A DNA stretch of 64,000 nucleotides from Microbacterium sp. 1S1 (GCF_008271365.1 NZ_CP043430.1:1984001-2048000); one strand, 5' to 3'; shown: positions 23,252 through 34,273, counted from the first letter of the stretch. Numbers and translations are program-made. Notes: generated by a model not told the origin, from the letters alone.

Positions 23252-24771
23252 CAGGCGGTCTCCAGAATCGGGACGGGTGCGGCGTGCGAGGCGGAAGAGG
23301 AGGGGTCGTCGCGATGGTGCGCACCGACCGAGACGGGGCGTGCCGACGCGGCGCGGATGGTGGCGTCGGCGAGCAGCAGCAGGTTGCGGTCCTCGTGCGC
23401 GCGGACGTCGAGCGCGGGCGGCATCCCGGCGGCCCACGCGCGGACGATGCCGAGGGCACGCTGCAGACCGCGGCCGGACCGCCGCAGCCCGACCTCGTCC
23501 CACACCAGTCGCTGCAGGGCGTGACGGGAGAAGGGCGGAGGCGTGGCCGGCGAACCCCCGTTCTCCTGGCCGTCCCGTGGGGGTGTCGAGGCCGCCCCCA
23601 CGGCGTCCGGCCACGGCTCGTCCAGCGCGGCAGCGGCCCTTGCTCCGAAGACGGCCCCCTCGAGGAGCGAGTTGGAGGCGAGCCGGTTCGCACCGTGGAC
23701 CCCGGTGCGAGCGACCTCGCCGACGGCGTACAGGCCCGGGACGGTCGTGCGGCCGTCGTGATCGGTGACCACGCCGCCCATGAGGTAGTGGGCCGCAGGC
23801 ATCACCGGCAGCGGTTCGCGGGACCAGTCGTAGCCGCGGTCGCGCGTCACCCGGTCGATGGTCGGGAAGCGGCGAGCGAGCCGGTCCGCTCCCAGTGCCG
23901 TCGCGTCGAGGTGCACCGGGGTCCCCTGCGCGGCCGCTTGTCGGGCGATGGCCCTCGCGACGACGTCGCGTGGGGCGAGCTCGCCGTCGGGATGGCTGTC
24001 GAACACGAAGCGGCGCCCGCTGCGGTCGCGCAGAACGGCGCCCTCCCCGCGGATGGCTTCGGAGAGCAGGAACACGGGGTCGCCGGTGAGCACGGTCGGG
24101 TGGAACTGCACGAACTCCAGATCGGCGATCGCCGCACCGGCGCGCAGAGCTGCGGCCACGCCGTCGCCCGTCGCCTCCGCCGGGTTCGTCGTGTGGGCGT
24201 AGAGCTGACCGGCGCCGCCGGTCGCGAGGATCACGGCGTCCGCCGAGAGGTCGATCGCGGTGCCGGCGACGAGGACCGTCAGCCCGCGCGCCCGCCCGCC
24301 CCGCACGGCGATGTCGAGGAGCATCGTCTGCTCGCGAACGATGATCGGAGTGCGGCGAACGGCTGCGCCCAGGGCGGCGGAGATCGCGGCGCCCGTCGCA
24401 TCGCCGCCGGCGTGCAGGATGCGGGCGTGGGTGTGCGCAGCCTCGCGGCCCCTGGCGAATCCACCGTCCGAGGTGCGGTCGAAGGGGACGCCGCGCGCGA
24501 GGAGCTCGGCGATGCGCGCACTCCCGTCGGTCACGAGCACGTCCACCGCCGTCGGGTCGCTGAGGCCGGCACCCGCGGTGACCGTGTCGGCGGCGTGCGC
24601 GGCCGGTCCGTCACCCGGTCCGTAGCTGCCGGCCACACCGCCCTGCGCGAGCGGAGTGCAGCCGCCGCCGAGCCGGCCCTTCGTCACGACGGTGACCGTG
24701 TGCCCGGCCTCGTGCGCGTGGAGAGCGGCGGTCAGCCCGGCGATCCCGGACCCGACCACGACGACGTTCAT
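23251..24771 (-). CDS. nadB: L-aspartate oxidase
   Basis: A 506-aa FAD enzyme making iminoaspartate from aspartate. ATG 24771 overlaps the nadA stop by four bases; the longer frame to 24942 is nadA antiframe. The FAD-binding start is VVVVGSGIAGLTAALHAHEAG; further motifs are GGGCTPLAQGGVAGSYGPGDG, HTHARILHAGGDATG, FVQFHPTVL and GLYAVGEVARTGVHGANRLASNSLLEGAVFG, which is the succinate dehydrogenase/NadB family signature. It works with NadA to make quinolinate. Confidence 0.96.
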   Translation of the reverse strand: MNVVVVGSGIAGLTAALHAHEAGHTVTVVTKGRLGGGCTPLAQGGVAGSYGPGDGPAAHAADTVTAGAGLSDPTAVDVLVTDGSARIAELLARGVPFDRTSDGGFARGREAAHTHARILHAGGDATGAAISAALGAAVRRTPIIVREQTMLLDIAVRGGRARGLTVLVAGTAIDLSADAVILATGGAGQLYAHTTNPAEATGDGVAAALRAGAAIADLEFVQFHPTVLTGDPVFLLSEAIRGEGAVLRDRSGRRFVFDSHPDGELAPRDVVARAIARQAAAQGTPVHLDATALGADRLARRFPTIDRVTRDRGYDWSREPLPVMPAAHYLMGGVVTDHDGRTTVPGLYAVGEVARTGVHGANRLASNSLLEGAVFGARAAAALDEPWPDAVGAASTPPRDGQENGGSPATPPPFSRHALQRLVWDEVGLRRSGRGLQRALGIVRAWAAGMPPALDVRAHEDRNLLLLADATIRAASARPVSVGAHHRDDPSSSASHAAPVPILETA

Positions 24772-26105
24772 CGGGACCCGGCCGTCGCCGGGGGCTTGGC
24801 GGCCAGCATCCGCTCGAGCGCGAGGCGGGCGGGCGCGGCGACATCGGGCGAGACGGAGATCCGGTTCGGGGTGCGCCCAGCGACCAGCTCCTCCAGCACC
24901 CAGGCGAGGTAGCCGGGGTGGATGCGGTACATGGTGGAGCATGGGCAGACGACCGGGTCCAGGCAGAAGATCCGGTGCTGCGGGTATTGTGCGGCCAAGC
25001 GGCGCACGAGGTTGATCTCGGTCCCGATGGCGAAGGTCGTCGGCTCCGTCGCATCGGCGATCGCCCGGCGGATGTACTCGGTGGAGCCCGCTTCATCGGC
25101 CGCATCCACGACCTCCATCGGGCACTCCGGGTGCACGATCACGCGGACCGCTGGATGCTGCGCGCGTGCCTGGTCGATCTGCGCCACGGTGAATCGCCGG
25201 TGCACGGAGCAGAATCCGTGCCAGAGGATCACCTGTGCGTCCAGGAGCGCCTCGGCCGTGGATCCGCCGAGCTCACGCCGCGGGTTCCACATCGGCATCC
25301 GGTCGAGTGGCACGCCCATGGCCTTCGCGGTGTTCCGGCCGAGGTGCTGGTCCGGGAAGAAGAGGACCCGGCGTCCGCGGGCGAACGCCCATTCGAGCAC
25401 GGTCTTCGCGTTGGAGGAGGTGCACACGATGCCCCCGTGCCGCCCGACGAAGCCCTTGATCGCCGCCGAGGAGTTCATGTACGTCACGGGGACGACGGGC
25501 ACGAGGCCGTCGGCGTCCGGGGTGTCCAGGTCGCCGAACACGTCGGCGAGCTGCTCCCAGCACTCCTCCACCTGGTCGATGTCGGCCATGTCCGCCATCG
25601 AGCAGCCCGCCGCGAGGTTCGGCAGGATCACCGCCTGATCCGGCTGCGAGAGGAGGTCGGCGGTCTCCGCCATGAAGTGCACCCCGCAGAAGACGATCGC
25701 CTCCGCGTCCGGCCGCATCGTGGCGGCGGTGGCGAGTTGGAACGAGTCGCCCACCTCGTCCGCATGCGTCACGACCTCCTCGCGCTGGTAGAAGTGGCCG
25801 AGGATCACGACGCGGTCGCCGAGCACGTCCTTCGCCTCCGCGATGCGACGGTGGAGCTCCTCTTCGCTCGCCTCGCGATACGCGGCGGGAAGCTCCCCCT
25901 GCCGAGGGGCGCCGGTCGGGATGACGTCGCCCATGGACGAACCAGGGCCGTAGCCCGGCCGCGTGTCGAAGTCCCACGGCCCGACCGCGAGGTCGGTGGT
26001 GCAGGTGGAGTCGGTGGAGGCCCCGCCGACGATGGCCTGGATGGCGTGGTCGACGGACGGGTCCGACGACGGGACGGCGGGCGTCGGGACGAAGGTGATG
26101 CTCAT
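24768..26105 (-). CDS. nadA: Quinolinate synthase
   Basis: A 445-aa [4Fe-4S] enzyme that condenses iminoaspartate with dihydroxyacetone phosphate. ATG 26105 overlaps the nrtR stop (ATGA). The family core is VVILGHFYQREEVVTHADEVGDSFQLA, FCGVHFMAETADLL, LPNLAAGCSMADM, TYMNSSAAIKGF, CTSSNAKTVLEWAF, HPECPMEVVDAADEAGSTEYI and LDPVVCPCSTMYRIHPGYLAWVLEEL. Conserved cysteines in AGCSMADM, HPECPM and VVCPC can ligate the cluster. The long N-terminal leader (about 65 residues) is usual for actinobacterial NadA. Confidence 0.96.
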   Translation of the reverse strand: MSITFVPTPAVPSSDPSVDHAIQAIVGGASTDSTCTTDLAVGPWDFDTRPGYGPGSSMGDVIPTGAPRQGELPAAYREASEEELHRRIAEAKDVLGDRVVILGHFYQREEVVTHADEVGDSFQLATAATMRPDAEAIVFCGVHFMAETADLLSQPDQAVILPNLAAGCSMADMADIDQVEECWEQLADVFGDLDTPDADGLVPVVPVTYMNSSAAIKGFVGRHGGIVCTSSNAKTVLEWAFARGRRVLFFPDQHLGRNTAKAMGVPLDRMPMWNPRRELGGSTAEALLDAQVILWHGFCSVHRRFTVAQIDQARAQHPAVRVIVHPECPMEVVDAADEAGSTEYIRRAIADATEPTTFAIGTEINLVRRLAAQYPQHRIFCLDPVVCPCSTMYRIHPGYLAWVLEELVAGRTPNRISVSPDVAAPARLALERMLAAKPPATAGSR

Positions 26106-26818
26106 CGGGTTCTCGTTTCCTCGGGACGGAGCGGACCGCGGTCGGCCAGCTCGACATCGGTGTCGTCGCGGTACAGGCGGGCGGGCCTGTGGCTCCCGGT
26201 GCGGAAGCGGTCGGTCCGGCTCAGGTTGCCCGCGGCCTCGACCTGCCGCCGGAAGTTCGCCGGGTCGAGCGGTCGCCCCAGGATGGATTCGTATGCCTCC
26301 CGGAGTTCGGCGAGGGTGAACTCCGTGGGCAGGAACCCCTGAGCGACGCGGCTGTAGCCGACTTTGTTGCGCAGCCGCCAGAGCGCGTAGGCGATGATCT
26401 CGTGGTGATCGAAGGCGAGGGCGGGAAGGTCGCCCACGTCGAACCACTCCACGTTCTCCGGTGTGCGACCCGACGCTCGGTGCGCCGCGATCTGGGCTTC
26501 GACGTCGTCCTGTCGCAGCAGTGCCCAGTAGACGATCGAGACGACCCGGGAGGGGGAGCGGTCGACGGCGCCGAAGGCGTACAGCTGCTCCAGGTAGGTG
26601 GGCGCGAGTCCCGTGGTCTCGGCGAGGGTGCGGGCCGAGGCATCGACCGGGGACTCCTCGGGGGTGAGCCACCCGCCCGGCAGCGCCCATCGTCGCGCGA
26701 ACGGCTCGCGGGTGCGCCGGACGAGGGGGAGCGCGAGGACGGGCGGACCGTCGTCGCCGCGGCGCAGGGTGAGGATCACCGTCGAGACGGCGACGCGGAT
26801 GTCTCCACTTCGAGTCAT
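26102..26818 (-). CDS. nrtR: NrtR-type Nudix regulator of NAD synthesis
   Basis: A 238-aa protein from ATG 26818 (GGAGG is 11 bases upstream; a longer frame to 26854 is less likely). The N-terminal half is Nudix-like (WALPGGWLTPEESPVDASARTLAETTGL), with the Nudix box altered so hydrolase activity is doubtful. The C-terminal half is a winged helix (FLPTEFTLAELREAYESILGRPLDPANFRRQVE, then RPARLYR). This is the layout of NrtR repressors, which sense ADP-ribose and control NAD genes. It is first in the nadABC operon, so autoregulation is likely. Upstream, CTTAGTG occurs twice in direct orientation at about 26848-26872. Confidence 0.88.
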   Translation of the reverse strand: MTRSGDIRVAVSTVILTLRRGDDGPPVLALPLVRRTREPFARRWALPGGWLTPEESPVDASARTLAETTGLAPTYLEQLYAFGAVDRSPSRVVSIVYWALLRQDDVEAQIAAHRASGRTPENVEWFDVGDLPALAFDHHEIIAYALWRLRNKVGYSRVAQGFLPTEFTLAELREAYESILGRPLDPANFRRQVEAAGNLSRTDRFRTGSHRPARLYRDDTDVELADRGPLRPEETRTR

Positions 26819-26942
26819 AAGTACCTTAACCTCCGTCACCGATCTTAGTGTCATAGCGACCCTTAGTGGGCGCGGATGACGAGGAAGGCGTCGAGTCCGA
26901 AACGTTATCTCCCGGCAGCCGGAAGGCTTGTCCCTCCGGAGT

Positions 26943-26973
26943 GGGTTTGTTAGGTTACTGTCCTAACAAACCC
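26943..26973. promoter_or_regulatory. Perfect inverted repeat, probable operator
   Basis: GGGTTTGTTAGG (26943-26954) and its complement (26962-26973) form a perfect 12-bp dyad with a 7-base spacer, unusually AT-rich for this genome. No T tract follows, so an operator fits better than a terminator. It lies about 110 bp before the ABC importer operon starting at 27084 and 125 bp before nrtR. The left half resembles DtxR boxes but the half-site spacing does not. Confidence 0.6.
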
Positions 26974-27083
26974 CTTCGAGGGCGGCCCGCAGGCCACCTC
27001 CCGGGGTTCCCGTGAACCCCGCCCGGGGTTCGGCTCCAACCGGAGAATCCCTCCTGCAGTGCAGCACCGAGAGGAAATGACGA

Positions 27084-28775
27084 ATGATCCGTAACGGAAA
27101 GCGCAAAATCGCGCTCACGGCGGTCGCGGGGGCCTCGGTCCTCGCTCTGGGCCTGACGGCCTGTGGCAGTGGCGGGGGCGACGGCGGCGACGCCGACGGC
27201 GACCGCGCACTCCGTGTCTGGGCCGGAAGCCAGACGCCGATCACCGCGAACTACAACCCGTTCGCGCCCACCGTGCTCCACGGTGCGCTCGGCCCGATCT
27301 ACGAACCCCTGTTCTTCTACAACAAGACCCAGGACGCCGAGCCCGTCGGCCTGATCGGCGACTCGTTCGAGTTCAACGAGGACGGCACCCAGATCACGGT
27401 GAAGATCAAGCCGGACCTCAAGTGGAGCGATGGCGAGCCGCTCACCGCGGAGGACGTGGTCTTCTCCTTCACGTACGAGGCGAACAACCCCGAGGGCAAC
27501 GGGCTCGTCTCCGCCGAGGCGACGGACGACACGACCGCCGTCCTCACCTACTCGAGCGCGCAGTACACCACCGAGTTCCAGCGCATGGGCTCCAGCTACA
27601 TCCTGCCCGAGCACATCTGGAAGGACGTCACCGACTTCGCGAACTTCGCGAACGAGGAGCCCGTCGGGTCGGGACCGTACGTCGTGGACAAGACGACGAG
27701 CGAGTCGTACACCCTGGTCGCGAACGAGAACTACCGCGGCGCGGACGAGCTCGCCGTGAAGAAGGTCCAGTACATCGCGGTCGACAACAACCAGACCGCC
27801 CAGGACCTCCTCGCGGCCGGGAAGCTCGACTGGACCGGCATGTTCATCCCGAACCCGGACGACGTCACGGGCAACGGCAAGATCGAGTGGATCAACACCC
27901 CGCAGGACCCCACGGTGCTCTACACCTGCTCGAACGCGGAGCTCGGGTGCACCGGTCCGCAGACGGACGTGGCGGTGCGCCAGGCGCTGAACGTCGCCAT
28001 CGATCGTGCGACCATCAAGGACAAGGCGTTCGTCGGCCTCACCGGCGACATCTCGCCCGCGTACACGCTGCTGCCGCGCGATGAGAAGTGGCTCGCCGAC
28101 CCCGCCAACGAGGTCAGCCCGCAGGAGGCGAACGCCGCAGAGGCCGGGGAGATCCTCGAGGCCGCCGGCTACACCAAGGGATCGTCCGGCATCTACGAGA
28201 AGGACGGCGCCCCGGTCGAGCTCAGCCTGATCTCGGTGGACGGCTGGACCGACTACAACGACGCCGCGAAGCTCATCGCCGAGCAGGCCGAGGCCGCGGG
28301 CATCAAGGTCACGGCCTCGACCGTGCAGTGGCAGGAGTTCTCCGACGCGCGCCAGGGCGGGGACTTCCAGCTCATCGTCGGCGGCGTCATCGGCACGTCG
28401 GTCGCCGACCCGTTCCAGATCTACCGTGACTGGTTCGGCGGCACCGAGGTCCAGTCCACCAGCCCGGTCGGCACCGAGATCCCCGCCGGTCGCTGGAACT
28501 TCAGCCGGTACAGCAACCCGACCGTCGACGCGGCCATCCAGTCCGCGATCAGCACGAACGACGAGGCCGAGAAGAAGGAGCTGTACGCCACGATCCAGAC
28601 CGAGATCGTGCGTGACCTGCCCTACATCCCGCTCGTGATCAACGCGACGCAGACCTTCTACAACACGAAGGACTACACCGGCTGGCCGACGGAGGAGGAG
28701 CTCTACGCCTTCCCGCCGTCCTGGGGTGCCATCGCCGCCGGGTACGTGCTGACGCAGATCAAGCCCGCCGGCTGA
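27084..28775 (+). CDS. ABC importer substrate-binding lipoprotein (family 5)
   Basis: A 563-aa solute-binding protein of the peptide/opine/nickel class (SBP_bac_5). A lipoprotein signal is present: basic start, ALTAVAGASVLALGLTAC, with lipidation at the LTAC cysteine, then a Gly/Asp-rich linker. Family blocks include IYEPLFFYN, DLKWSDGEPLTAEDVVFSF, GSGPYVV and AKLIAEQAEAAGIKVT. It should sit on the outer face of the membrane and deliver oligopeptide or oligosaccharide to the permeases encoded next. First gene of a five-gene operon; GGAGGAAATG-like spacing is seen upstream. Confidence 0.93.
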   Translation: MIRNGKRKIALTAVAGASVLALGLTACGSGGGDGGDADGDRALRVWAGSQTPITANYNPFAPTVLHGALGPIYEPLFFYNKTQDAEPVGLIGDSFEFNEDGTQITVKIKPDLKWSDGEPLTAEDVVFSFTYEANNPEGNGLVSAEATDDTTAVLTYSSAQYTTEFQRMGSSYILPEHIWKDVTDFANFANEEPVGSGPYVVDKTTSESYTLVANENYRGADELAVKKVQYIAVDNNQTAQDLLAAGKLDWTGMFIPNPDDVTGNGKIEWINTPQDPTVLYTCSNAELGCTGPQTDVAVRQALNVAIDRATIKDKAFVGLTGDISPAYTLLPRDEKWLADPANEVSPQEANAAEAGEILEAAGYTKGSSGIYEKDGAPVELSLISVDGWTDYNDAAKLIAEQAEAAGIKVTASTVQWQEFSDARQGGDFQLIVGGVIGTSVADPFQIYRDWFGGTEVQSTSPVGTEIPAGRWNFSRYSNPTVDAAIQSAISTNDEAEKKELYATIQTEIVRDLPYIPLVINATQTFYNTKDYTGWPTEEELYAFPPSWGAIAAGYVLTQIKPAG

Positions 28776-28816
28776 TCCGCACGAGTAGGGGAAGCAGGAA
28801 GTCAGGACACGGTGAC

Positions 28817-29812
28817 ATGAAGTTCTATGCACGACGGATCGGGTTCTACGCGTTCACGCTGTGGGCCGCGATCTCCATCAACTTCCTGCTTCCCCGGCTC
28901 ATGCCGGGGGATCCCGCCGACATCATGATCGCGAAGATGCAGCGGGCAGGCGGAGAGGTCTCCGAGACCACCATCCGCAACATCAAGCTCCTGCTCGGCG
29001 GGGACGACGCGTCGCTCTGGGAGCAGTATCTCGCCTACTGGGGACGCATGTTCCAGGGCGATCTCGGGGTGTCGGTGACGAAGTTCCCCACCCCGGTGAC
29101 CGAGCTGATCGCCGGAGCGCTGCCGTGGACGCTGGTGCTGGTCGGGACCGCGACGGTCATCTCCTTCCTGCTCGGCGTTGCCCTCGGCGCCTGGGCGGGA
29201 TGGAAGCGCGGCACCTGGGTCGACCACCTCATCCCCGCGACCACCGTCCTGCAGTCCATTCCCTACTTCTGGCTGGCACTCATCCTCGTGGCGGTCTTCG
29301 CGGTCGGGCTGGGATGGTTCCCGATCTTCGGCGGCTACGACGTCTTCGACTTCCCGGATGGACCGGAGCCCACCTGGGCGTTCTTCTCGGACGCCGTCGC
29401 GCATTCGCTCCTTCCGGCCATCACGATCGTCATCAGCTCTGTGGGCGGCTGGATGTTCGGAATGCGGAACATGATGGTCTCCACCCTCGCCGAGGACTAC
29501 GTCCTCACCGCCGAGGCGAAGGGCCTGCGCCCGCGGCGCATCATGACGACCTACGCCGCGCGGAACGCGGCCATCCCCTCGATCGCGGGATTCTCGATCA
29601 CGCTGGGCTTCGTGGTCGCCGGCTCCATCGTCATGGAGCAGGTGTTCACGTACCCCGGGGTCGGCAAGCTGATGTTCCAGGCCGTCACCAACAACGACTA
29701 TGCGCTGATGCAGGGGCTGTTCCTCGTCATCACCCTCACGGTGCTCGTCGCCAACTTCTTCATGGACCTCGTCTATGGCTTCATCGACCCGAGGGCTCGC
29801 CAGAATGTCTGA
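28817..29812 (+). CDS. ABC importer permease, DppB type
   Basis: A 331-aa inner-membrane permease with about six segments: a first segment near residues 8-28, then VLVGTATVISFLLGVALGAWAGW, LQSIPYFWLALILVAVFAVGLGWFPIFGGY, GFSITLGFVVAGSIVMEQVF. The EAA loop is YVLTAEAKGLRPRRIMTTYAARNAAIPSIA. The distinct N-terminal MKFYARRIGFYAFTLWAAISINFLLPRLMPGDP marks the DppB/OppB group. It pairs with the next gene's product in the membrane. Confidence 0.94.
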   Translation: MKFYARRIGFYAFTLWAAISINFLLPRLMPGDPADIMIAKMQRAGGEVSETTIRNIKLLLGGDDASLWEQYLAYWGRMFQGDLGVSVTKFPTPVTELIAGALPWTLVLVGTATVISFLLGVALGAWAGWKRGTWVDHLIPATTVLQSIPYFWLALILVAVFAVGLGWFPIFGGYDVFDFPDGPEPTWAFFSDAVAHSLLPAITIVISSVGGWMFGMRNMMVSTLAEDYVLTAEAKGLRPRRIMTTYAARNAAIPSIAGFSITLGFVVAGSIVMEQVFTYPGVGKLMFQAVTNNDYALMQGLFLVITLTVLVANFFMDLVYGFIDPRARQNV

Positions 29813-30781
29813 CACGAAGAACCCGCTCCTCACGGAGGAGCCCCCCACGATCGCTCCCGAGAGCACCGTCGCCGTGGCGACGCAGCGCCAGGAGCGCACC
29901 CGCCGCCGGATCCTGCCGAGCCGCTCGCCGAAGTTCATCGTGGGTGCGATCCTCGTCCTCGCCATCGTGCTGTTCGCGATCATCGCGCCCTTCTTCACGC
30001 AGAACCCGCGCAGCACCGACAACCCGGCGCTCGCCGCGCCCTCGGCGGAGCACTGGCTCGGGACCACCAAGCTCGGCAACGACGTGTTCGCCCAGCTCGC
30101 GATCGGGGCGCAGGGATCGCTCCTGATCGGGGTCACGGCCGGTGGCATCGCCATCGTGCTGTCCCTCCTCTTCGGGGTCCTGGCCGGGTACCTCGGCGGC
30201 TGGCGGGAAGACGCCCTCGCGCTGCTGACCAACGTCATGATCGTGATCCCCGGCCTGCCGCTGGTCATGGTGATCGCGTCGTTCGTGCCGCAGCGCAGTT
30301 GGCAGCTCGTCGCCTTCGTCCTCGGCATCACCTCCTGGGCGGGCGCGGCGTACGTGCTGCGGCTGCAGACCCGCTCCCTCCGCACCCGCGACTACGTCTA
30401 CGCCTCGAAGGTGGCGGGCGAGAGATCGCTGCGGGTCATCCTCGTCGAGATCATGCCCAACCTGCTCCCGCTGCTCACCGCGCAGTTCCTCTTCGCGATC
30501 ATCTTCGCCATCCTGGGCGAGGCAGGACTGTCGTACCTCGGTCTCGGGCCCAACTCCTCGATAACCTGGGGCTCGATCCTGAACGATGCGCAGTCCGGTC
30601 AGGCGCTCGGCCGAGGCGCGTGGTGGTGGTTCGTGCCGCCGGGCATCATGATCGCGATCCTCGGCGCGGGTCTCGCGCTGATCAACTTCGCCATCGACGA
30701 GGTCATCAACCCGAAGCTGCGCAATGCACCCGACGCGGCCCGTCGGCAGCGCAAGGCCGCGAAGGAGAAGGGGGTCACCGC

Positions 30782-30785
<4 letters not shown>
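29805..30785 (+). CDS. ABC importer permease, DppC type
   Basis: A 326-aa permease; ATG 29805 overlaps the upstream stop by eight bases. A cytosolic leader of about 50 residues precedes PKFIVGAILVLAIVLFAIIAPFF. Next come HWLGTTKLGNDVFAQLAIGAQGSLLIG, the hallmark of DppC/OppC permeases, and the EAA loop YVYASKVAGERSLRVILVEIMPNLLPLL. The last segment is FVPPGIMIAILGAGLALINFAIDEVINPKLR. Second membrane subunit of the importer. Confidence 0.94.
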
Positions 30786-31629
<844 letters not shown>

Positions 31630-31633
<4 letters not shown>

Positions 31634-32508
31634 GCGCGGACGGAACACGGGGCGCGGGCACCCTCGAGGCGAGGAACCTCGTCAAGGACTTCCACCTGCG
31701 GTCGGGTTTCCGCACGAGCATCCTGCACGCGGTGAAAGACGTCTCGTTCACGCTCGAGGCGGGTCGGACCACGGCCCTCGTCGGCGAGTCCGGCTCGGGC
31801 AAGTCCACCATCGCGCGGATGCTCATGAAGCTGGAGACCCCGACCTCGGGGAGCATCCTCCTCGACGGCGAGCCGTCCGGGACCAGGGGTTCTGCGCTCG
31901 AGCGCTACCGCTCGGACGTGCAGATGGTGTTCCAGGACCCGTTCGCCTCGCTCAACCCCTTCCACACGATCGTGCATCACCTGGAGCGGCCGATCCGGCT
32001 GCACCACCCGAAGCTGGACAGCCGCGAGGTACGGGCCCGGGCGATCGAGCTCCTGGAGCGGGTGCGGCTGACGCCGGGGGAGAGTTTCGCGGAGCGCCGC
32101 CCGCACGAGCTCTCCGGCGGACAGCGGCAGCGCGTGGCGATCGCACGAGCCCTGGCGCCGGGTGCCCGCTTCATCGTGGCCGACGAGCCGGTGTCGATGC
32201 TCGACGTGTCGATCCGGCTCGGCGTGCTCAACCTGCTGGCCGAGTTGCAGCGCGAGGAGAACCTCGGGGTCCTCTACATCACGCATGACCTGGCGACCGC
32301 GCGGCACTTCTCCGACGACATCATGGTCCTCTACAAGGGCGACGTGGTGGAGCGGGGCCCGGCCGACGACGTGATCCTGAACCCGCAGCACGAGTACACC
32401 AGGACCCTCCTGGCGGCGGCCCCCGAGCCGGAGAACCTCGGCAGGCTCCGTGACGAGGTCAGGGCCGAGCTCGCTCTGGGCTCCTGGGCCGGCGGAGGAG
32501 ACCGCTAG
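31630..32508 (+). CDS. ABC importer ATPase, DppF type
   Basis: A 292-aa second nucleotide-binding subunit, ATGA overlap with the previous gene. Walker A GESGSGKST, Q-loop VFQDPFASLNP, signature LSGGQRQR, Walker B FIVADEPVSMLD, switch YITHDL, C-terminal NPQHEYTRTLLAAAPEP. Here the aspartate after Walker B is part of ADEPVSMLDVS, normal for the DppF group. It completes the five-gene operon; the glycine riboswitch for the next operon starts about 35 bases after its stop. Confidence 0.93.
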
Positions 32509-32540
32509 ACTGATCGCACAATCGAAGACAGGCCGAACGA

Positions 32541-32730
32541 CCGACGCGGGAGAGCCCCGGCGCACGCAGCCGGGCACCGAAGGAGCAAGCCTCCCCGCCA
32601 ATCTCTCAGGTACGCGTACCGCGCAGGTCCGGCCGCTCTGAAAAGCGATCCCGAGCATCGGGGGATCCGCCGACGGTGAAAGCCCTGTGCGCGAGCGCGG
32701 GCGAAGCTCTCAGGCCCATGACAGAGGGGG
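32541..32730 (+). promoter_or_regulatory. Tandem glycine riboswitch
   Basis: Two glycine aptamers lie back to back before gcvT. Aptamer 1 (about 32543-32639) has CGGGAGAG, CACCGAAGGAGCAA and AATCTCTCAGG. Aptamer 2 (about 32641-32730) has GACGGTGAAAGCC, GCGAAGCTCTCAGG and ATGACAGAGGGGGA. These are the conserved core elements of the gcvT RNA class. It should switch on the glycine-cleavage operon when glycine is high. Confidence 0.95.
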
Positions 32731-32782
32731 AGTTCCCAGGGACGCCGACGTCGTCCCGCCCGACCCAGCCCGGGAGAACTCC

Positions 32783-33892
32783 ATGTCCGACCCCCGCTAC
32801 ACCCCGTTGCGCGAGCGCCATGAGGCGCTGGGCGCCTCCTTCACCGATTTCGGCGGCTGGCAGATGCCGGTGCGCTACACGTCCGACCTCGCCGAGCACC
32901 ACGCGGTACGCCAGGCCGCGGGCATCTTCGATATCTCGCACATGGCGGAGTTCACGGTCCGTGGAGCCGATGCCGGGGCTTTCCTGGACTACGCCCTCGC
33001 CGGGCGGCTGTCGGCGCTCGCGGTGGGCAAGGCGAAGTACTCGTTGCTCCTGACGCCCGAGGGCGGCATCGTCGACGACCTGATCGTCTACCGCCTGGCC
33101 GACGACGACTTCCTCATCATCGCCAACGCCGGCAATCGCGATGCCGTGCACGCGGCGCTCACGGAGCGCACCGTCGACGGCGAAGCCGTGGAGGTCGCGG
33201 ATGTGTCGGACGACTACGCGCTGATCGCCGTGCAGGGGCCGCGCGCCGAGGAGATCCTCGCGGCCACCGAGGGCATCGCCGACGTCAGCGTCCCGTGGGC
33301 GGAGCAGAAGTACTACGCGTGGGCGACCGCGTCGTTCGCCGGGGACCCGCTGCTCCTCGCCCGCACGGGCTACACGGGGGAGGACGGCTTCGAGCTCCTC
33401 GTCCCCGTGGCCCACGCGACCGCGCTGTGGGACGCGGTCCTCGACGCTGGCACCCCGCTGGGCCTGGTCCCCGCCGGCCTCGCGGCGCGCGACACCCTCC
33501 GGCTGGAGGCGGGTATGCCGCTGTACGGCCATGAGCTGAGTCTCGACACCGCGCCCGCCCAGGCCGGCCTCGGCCGCGTGGTCGTGGCCACGAAGGAGCG
33601 CTTCGTCGGTAAAGACGCTCCCACGCCCGCCGTGGACGCCCGCGTGCTCGTCGGCCTGACCGCGGAGGGGCGGCGTGCCGGACGTGCCGGGTATGCGGTC
33701 GTCGACGCCGACGGGACCGCGATCGGCGAGATCACCAGCGGCGCCCTGAGCCCGACGCTCGGCCACCCCATCGCGATGGCCTACGTCGACCCTTCTTCCG
33801 CGGAAGAGGGAACCGCAGTATTCCTTGATGTGCGGGGGACCCGCATCCCCGCGACCGTGACCGCCCTGCCTTTCTACCGGAGGACAAAATGA
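32783..33892 (+). CDS. gcvT: Glycine cleavage system T protein
   Basis: A 369-aa aminomethyltransferase moving the methylene group from the H-protein lipoyl arm to tetrahydrofolate and releasing ammonia. ATG 32783 lies about 50 bases after the riboswitch and has GGGAGAA upstream; the frame's earlier start at 32687 is inside the riboswitch. Core blocks are [78 protein letters not shown] and [21 protein letters not shown]. Confidence 0.96.
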   Translation: MSDPRYTPLRERHEALGASFTDFGGWQMPVRYTSDLAEHHAVRQAAGIFDISHMAEFTVRGADAGAFLDYALAGRLSALAVGKAKYSLLLTPEGGIVDDLIVYRLADDDFLIIANAGNRDAVHAALTERTVDGEAVEVADVSDDYALIAVQGPRAEEILAATEGIADVSVPWAEQKYYAWATASFAGDPLLLARTGYTGEDGFELLVPVAHATALWDAVLDAGTPLGLVPAGLAARDTLRLEAGMPLYGHELSLDTAPAQAGLGRVVVATKERFVGKDAPTPAVDARVLVGLTAEGRRAGRAGYAVVDADGTAIGEITSGALSPTLGHPIAMAYVDPSSAEEGTAVFLDVRGTRIPATVTALPFYRRTK

Positions 33893-34266
33893 CCGACCTC
33901 AGCGCACTCCGCTACACCGACGAGCACGAGTGGATCGCCGGCGACGGCGACACCGTCACCATCGGCATCACCGACTACGCCGCCGAGAAGCTCGGGGACG
34001 TCGTCTTCGTCGAGCTGCCCGCCGTCGGCACCGAACTGACCGCAGGCTCGGTGGTCGGCGAGATCGAGTCGACGAAGTCGGTCGGGGAGCTCTACGCTCC
34101 GGTCGCCGGCACGGTCGTCGAGGTCAACGACGCCGTCGTCGACGACCCCTCGCTCGTCAACGCCGAGCCGTTCGAGGGCGGCTGGCTGCTCAAGGTGCAC
34201 GTCGCCGCCGGTGCGCTGGACGGACTGCTGGACCGCGACGCGTACGTCGCACTCACGGAGGGCTGA
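33889..34266 (+). CDS. gcvH: Glycine cleavage system H protein
   Basis: A 125-aa lipoyl carrier protein. The four-base overlap with gcvT couples them. The sequence [36 protein letters not shown] is typical, and the lipoylated lysine is in [26 protein letters not shown]. It shuttles aminomethyl and reducing equivalents among GcvP, GcvT and lipoamide dehydrogenase; the latter is not encoded here. Confidence 0.96.
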   Translation: MTDLSALRYTDEHEWIAGDGDTVTIGITDYAAEKLGDVVFVELPAVGTELTAGSVVGEIESTKSVGELYAPVAGTVVEVNDAVVDDPSLVNAEPFEGGWLLKVHVAAGALDGLLDRDAYVALTEG

Positions 34267-34273
34267 TCCGGAC

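Noticed and set aside
21260..26818. Functional link between the NAD operon and the SIR2 NADase
   Set aside because: The NAD operon is chromosomal and the SIR2 gene is on the element; closeness is explained by insertion site.
26949..26967. DtxR/IdeR iron box
   Set aside because: The left half matches TTAGGTTA, but the second half-site is two bases too close for the 19-bp consensus and the downstream genes are not siderophore genes.
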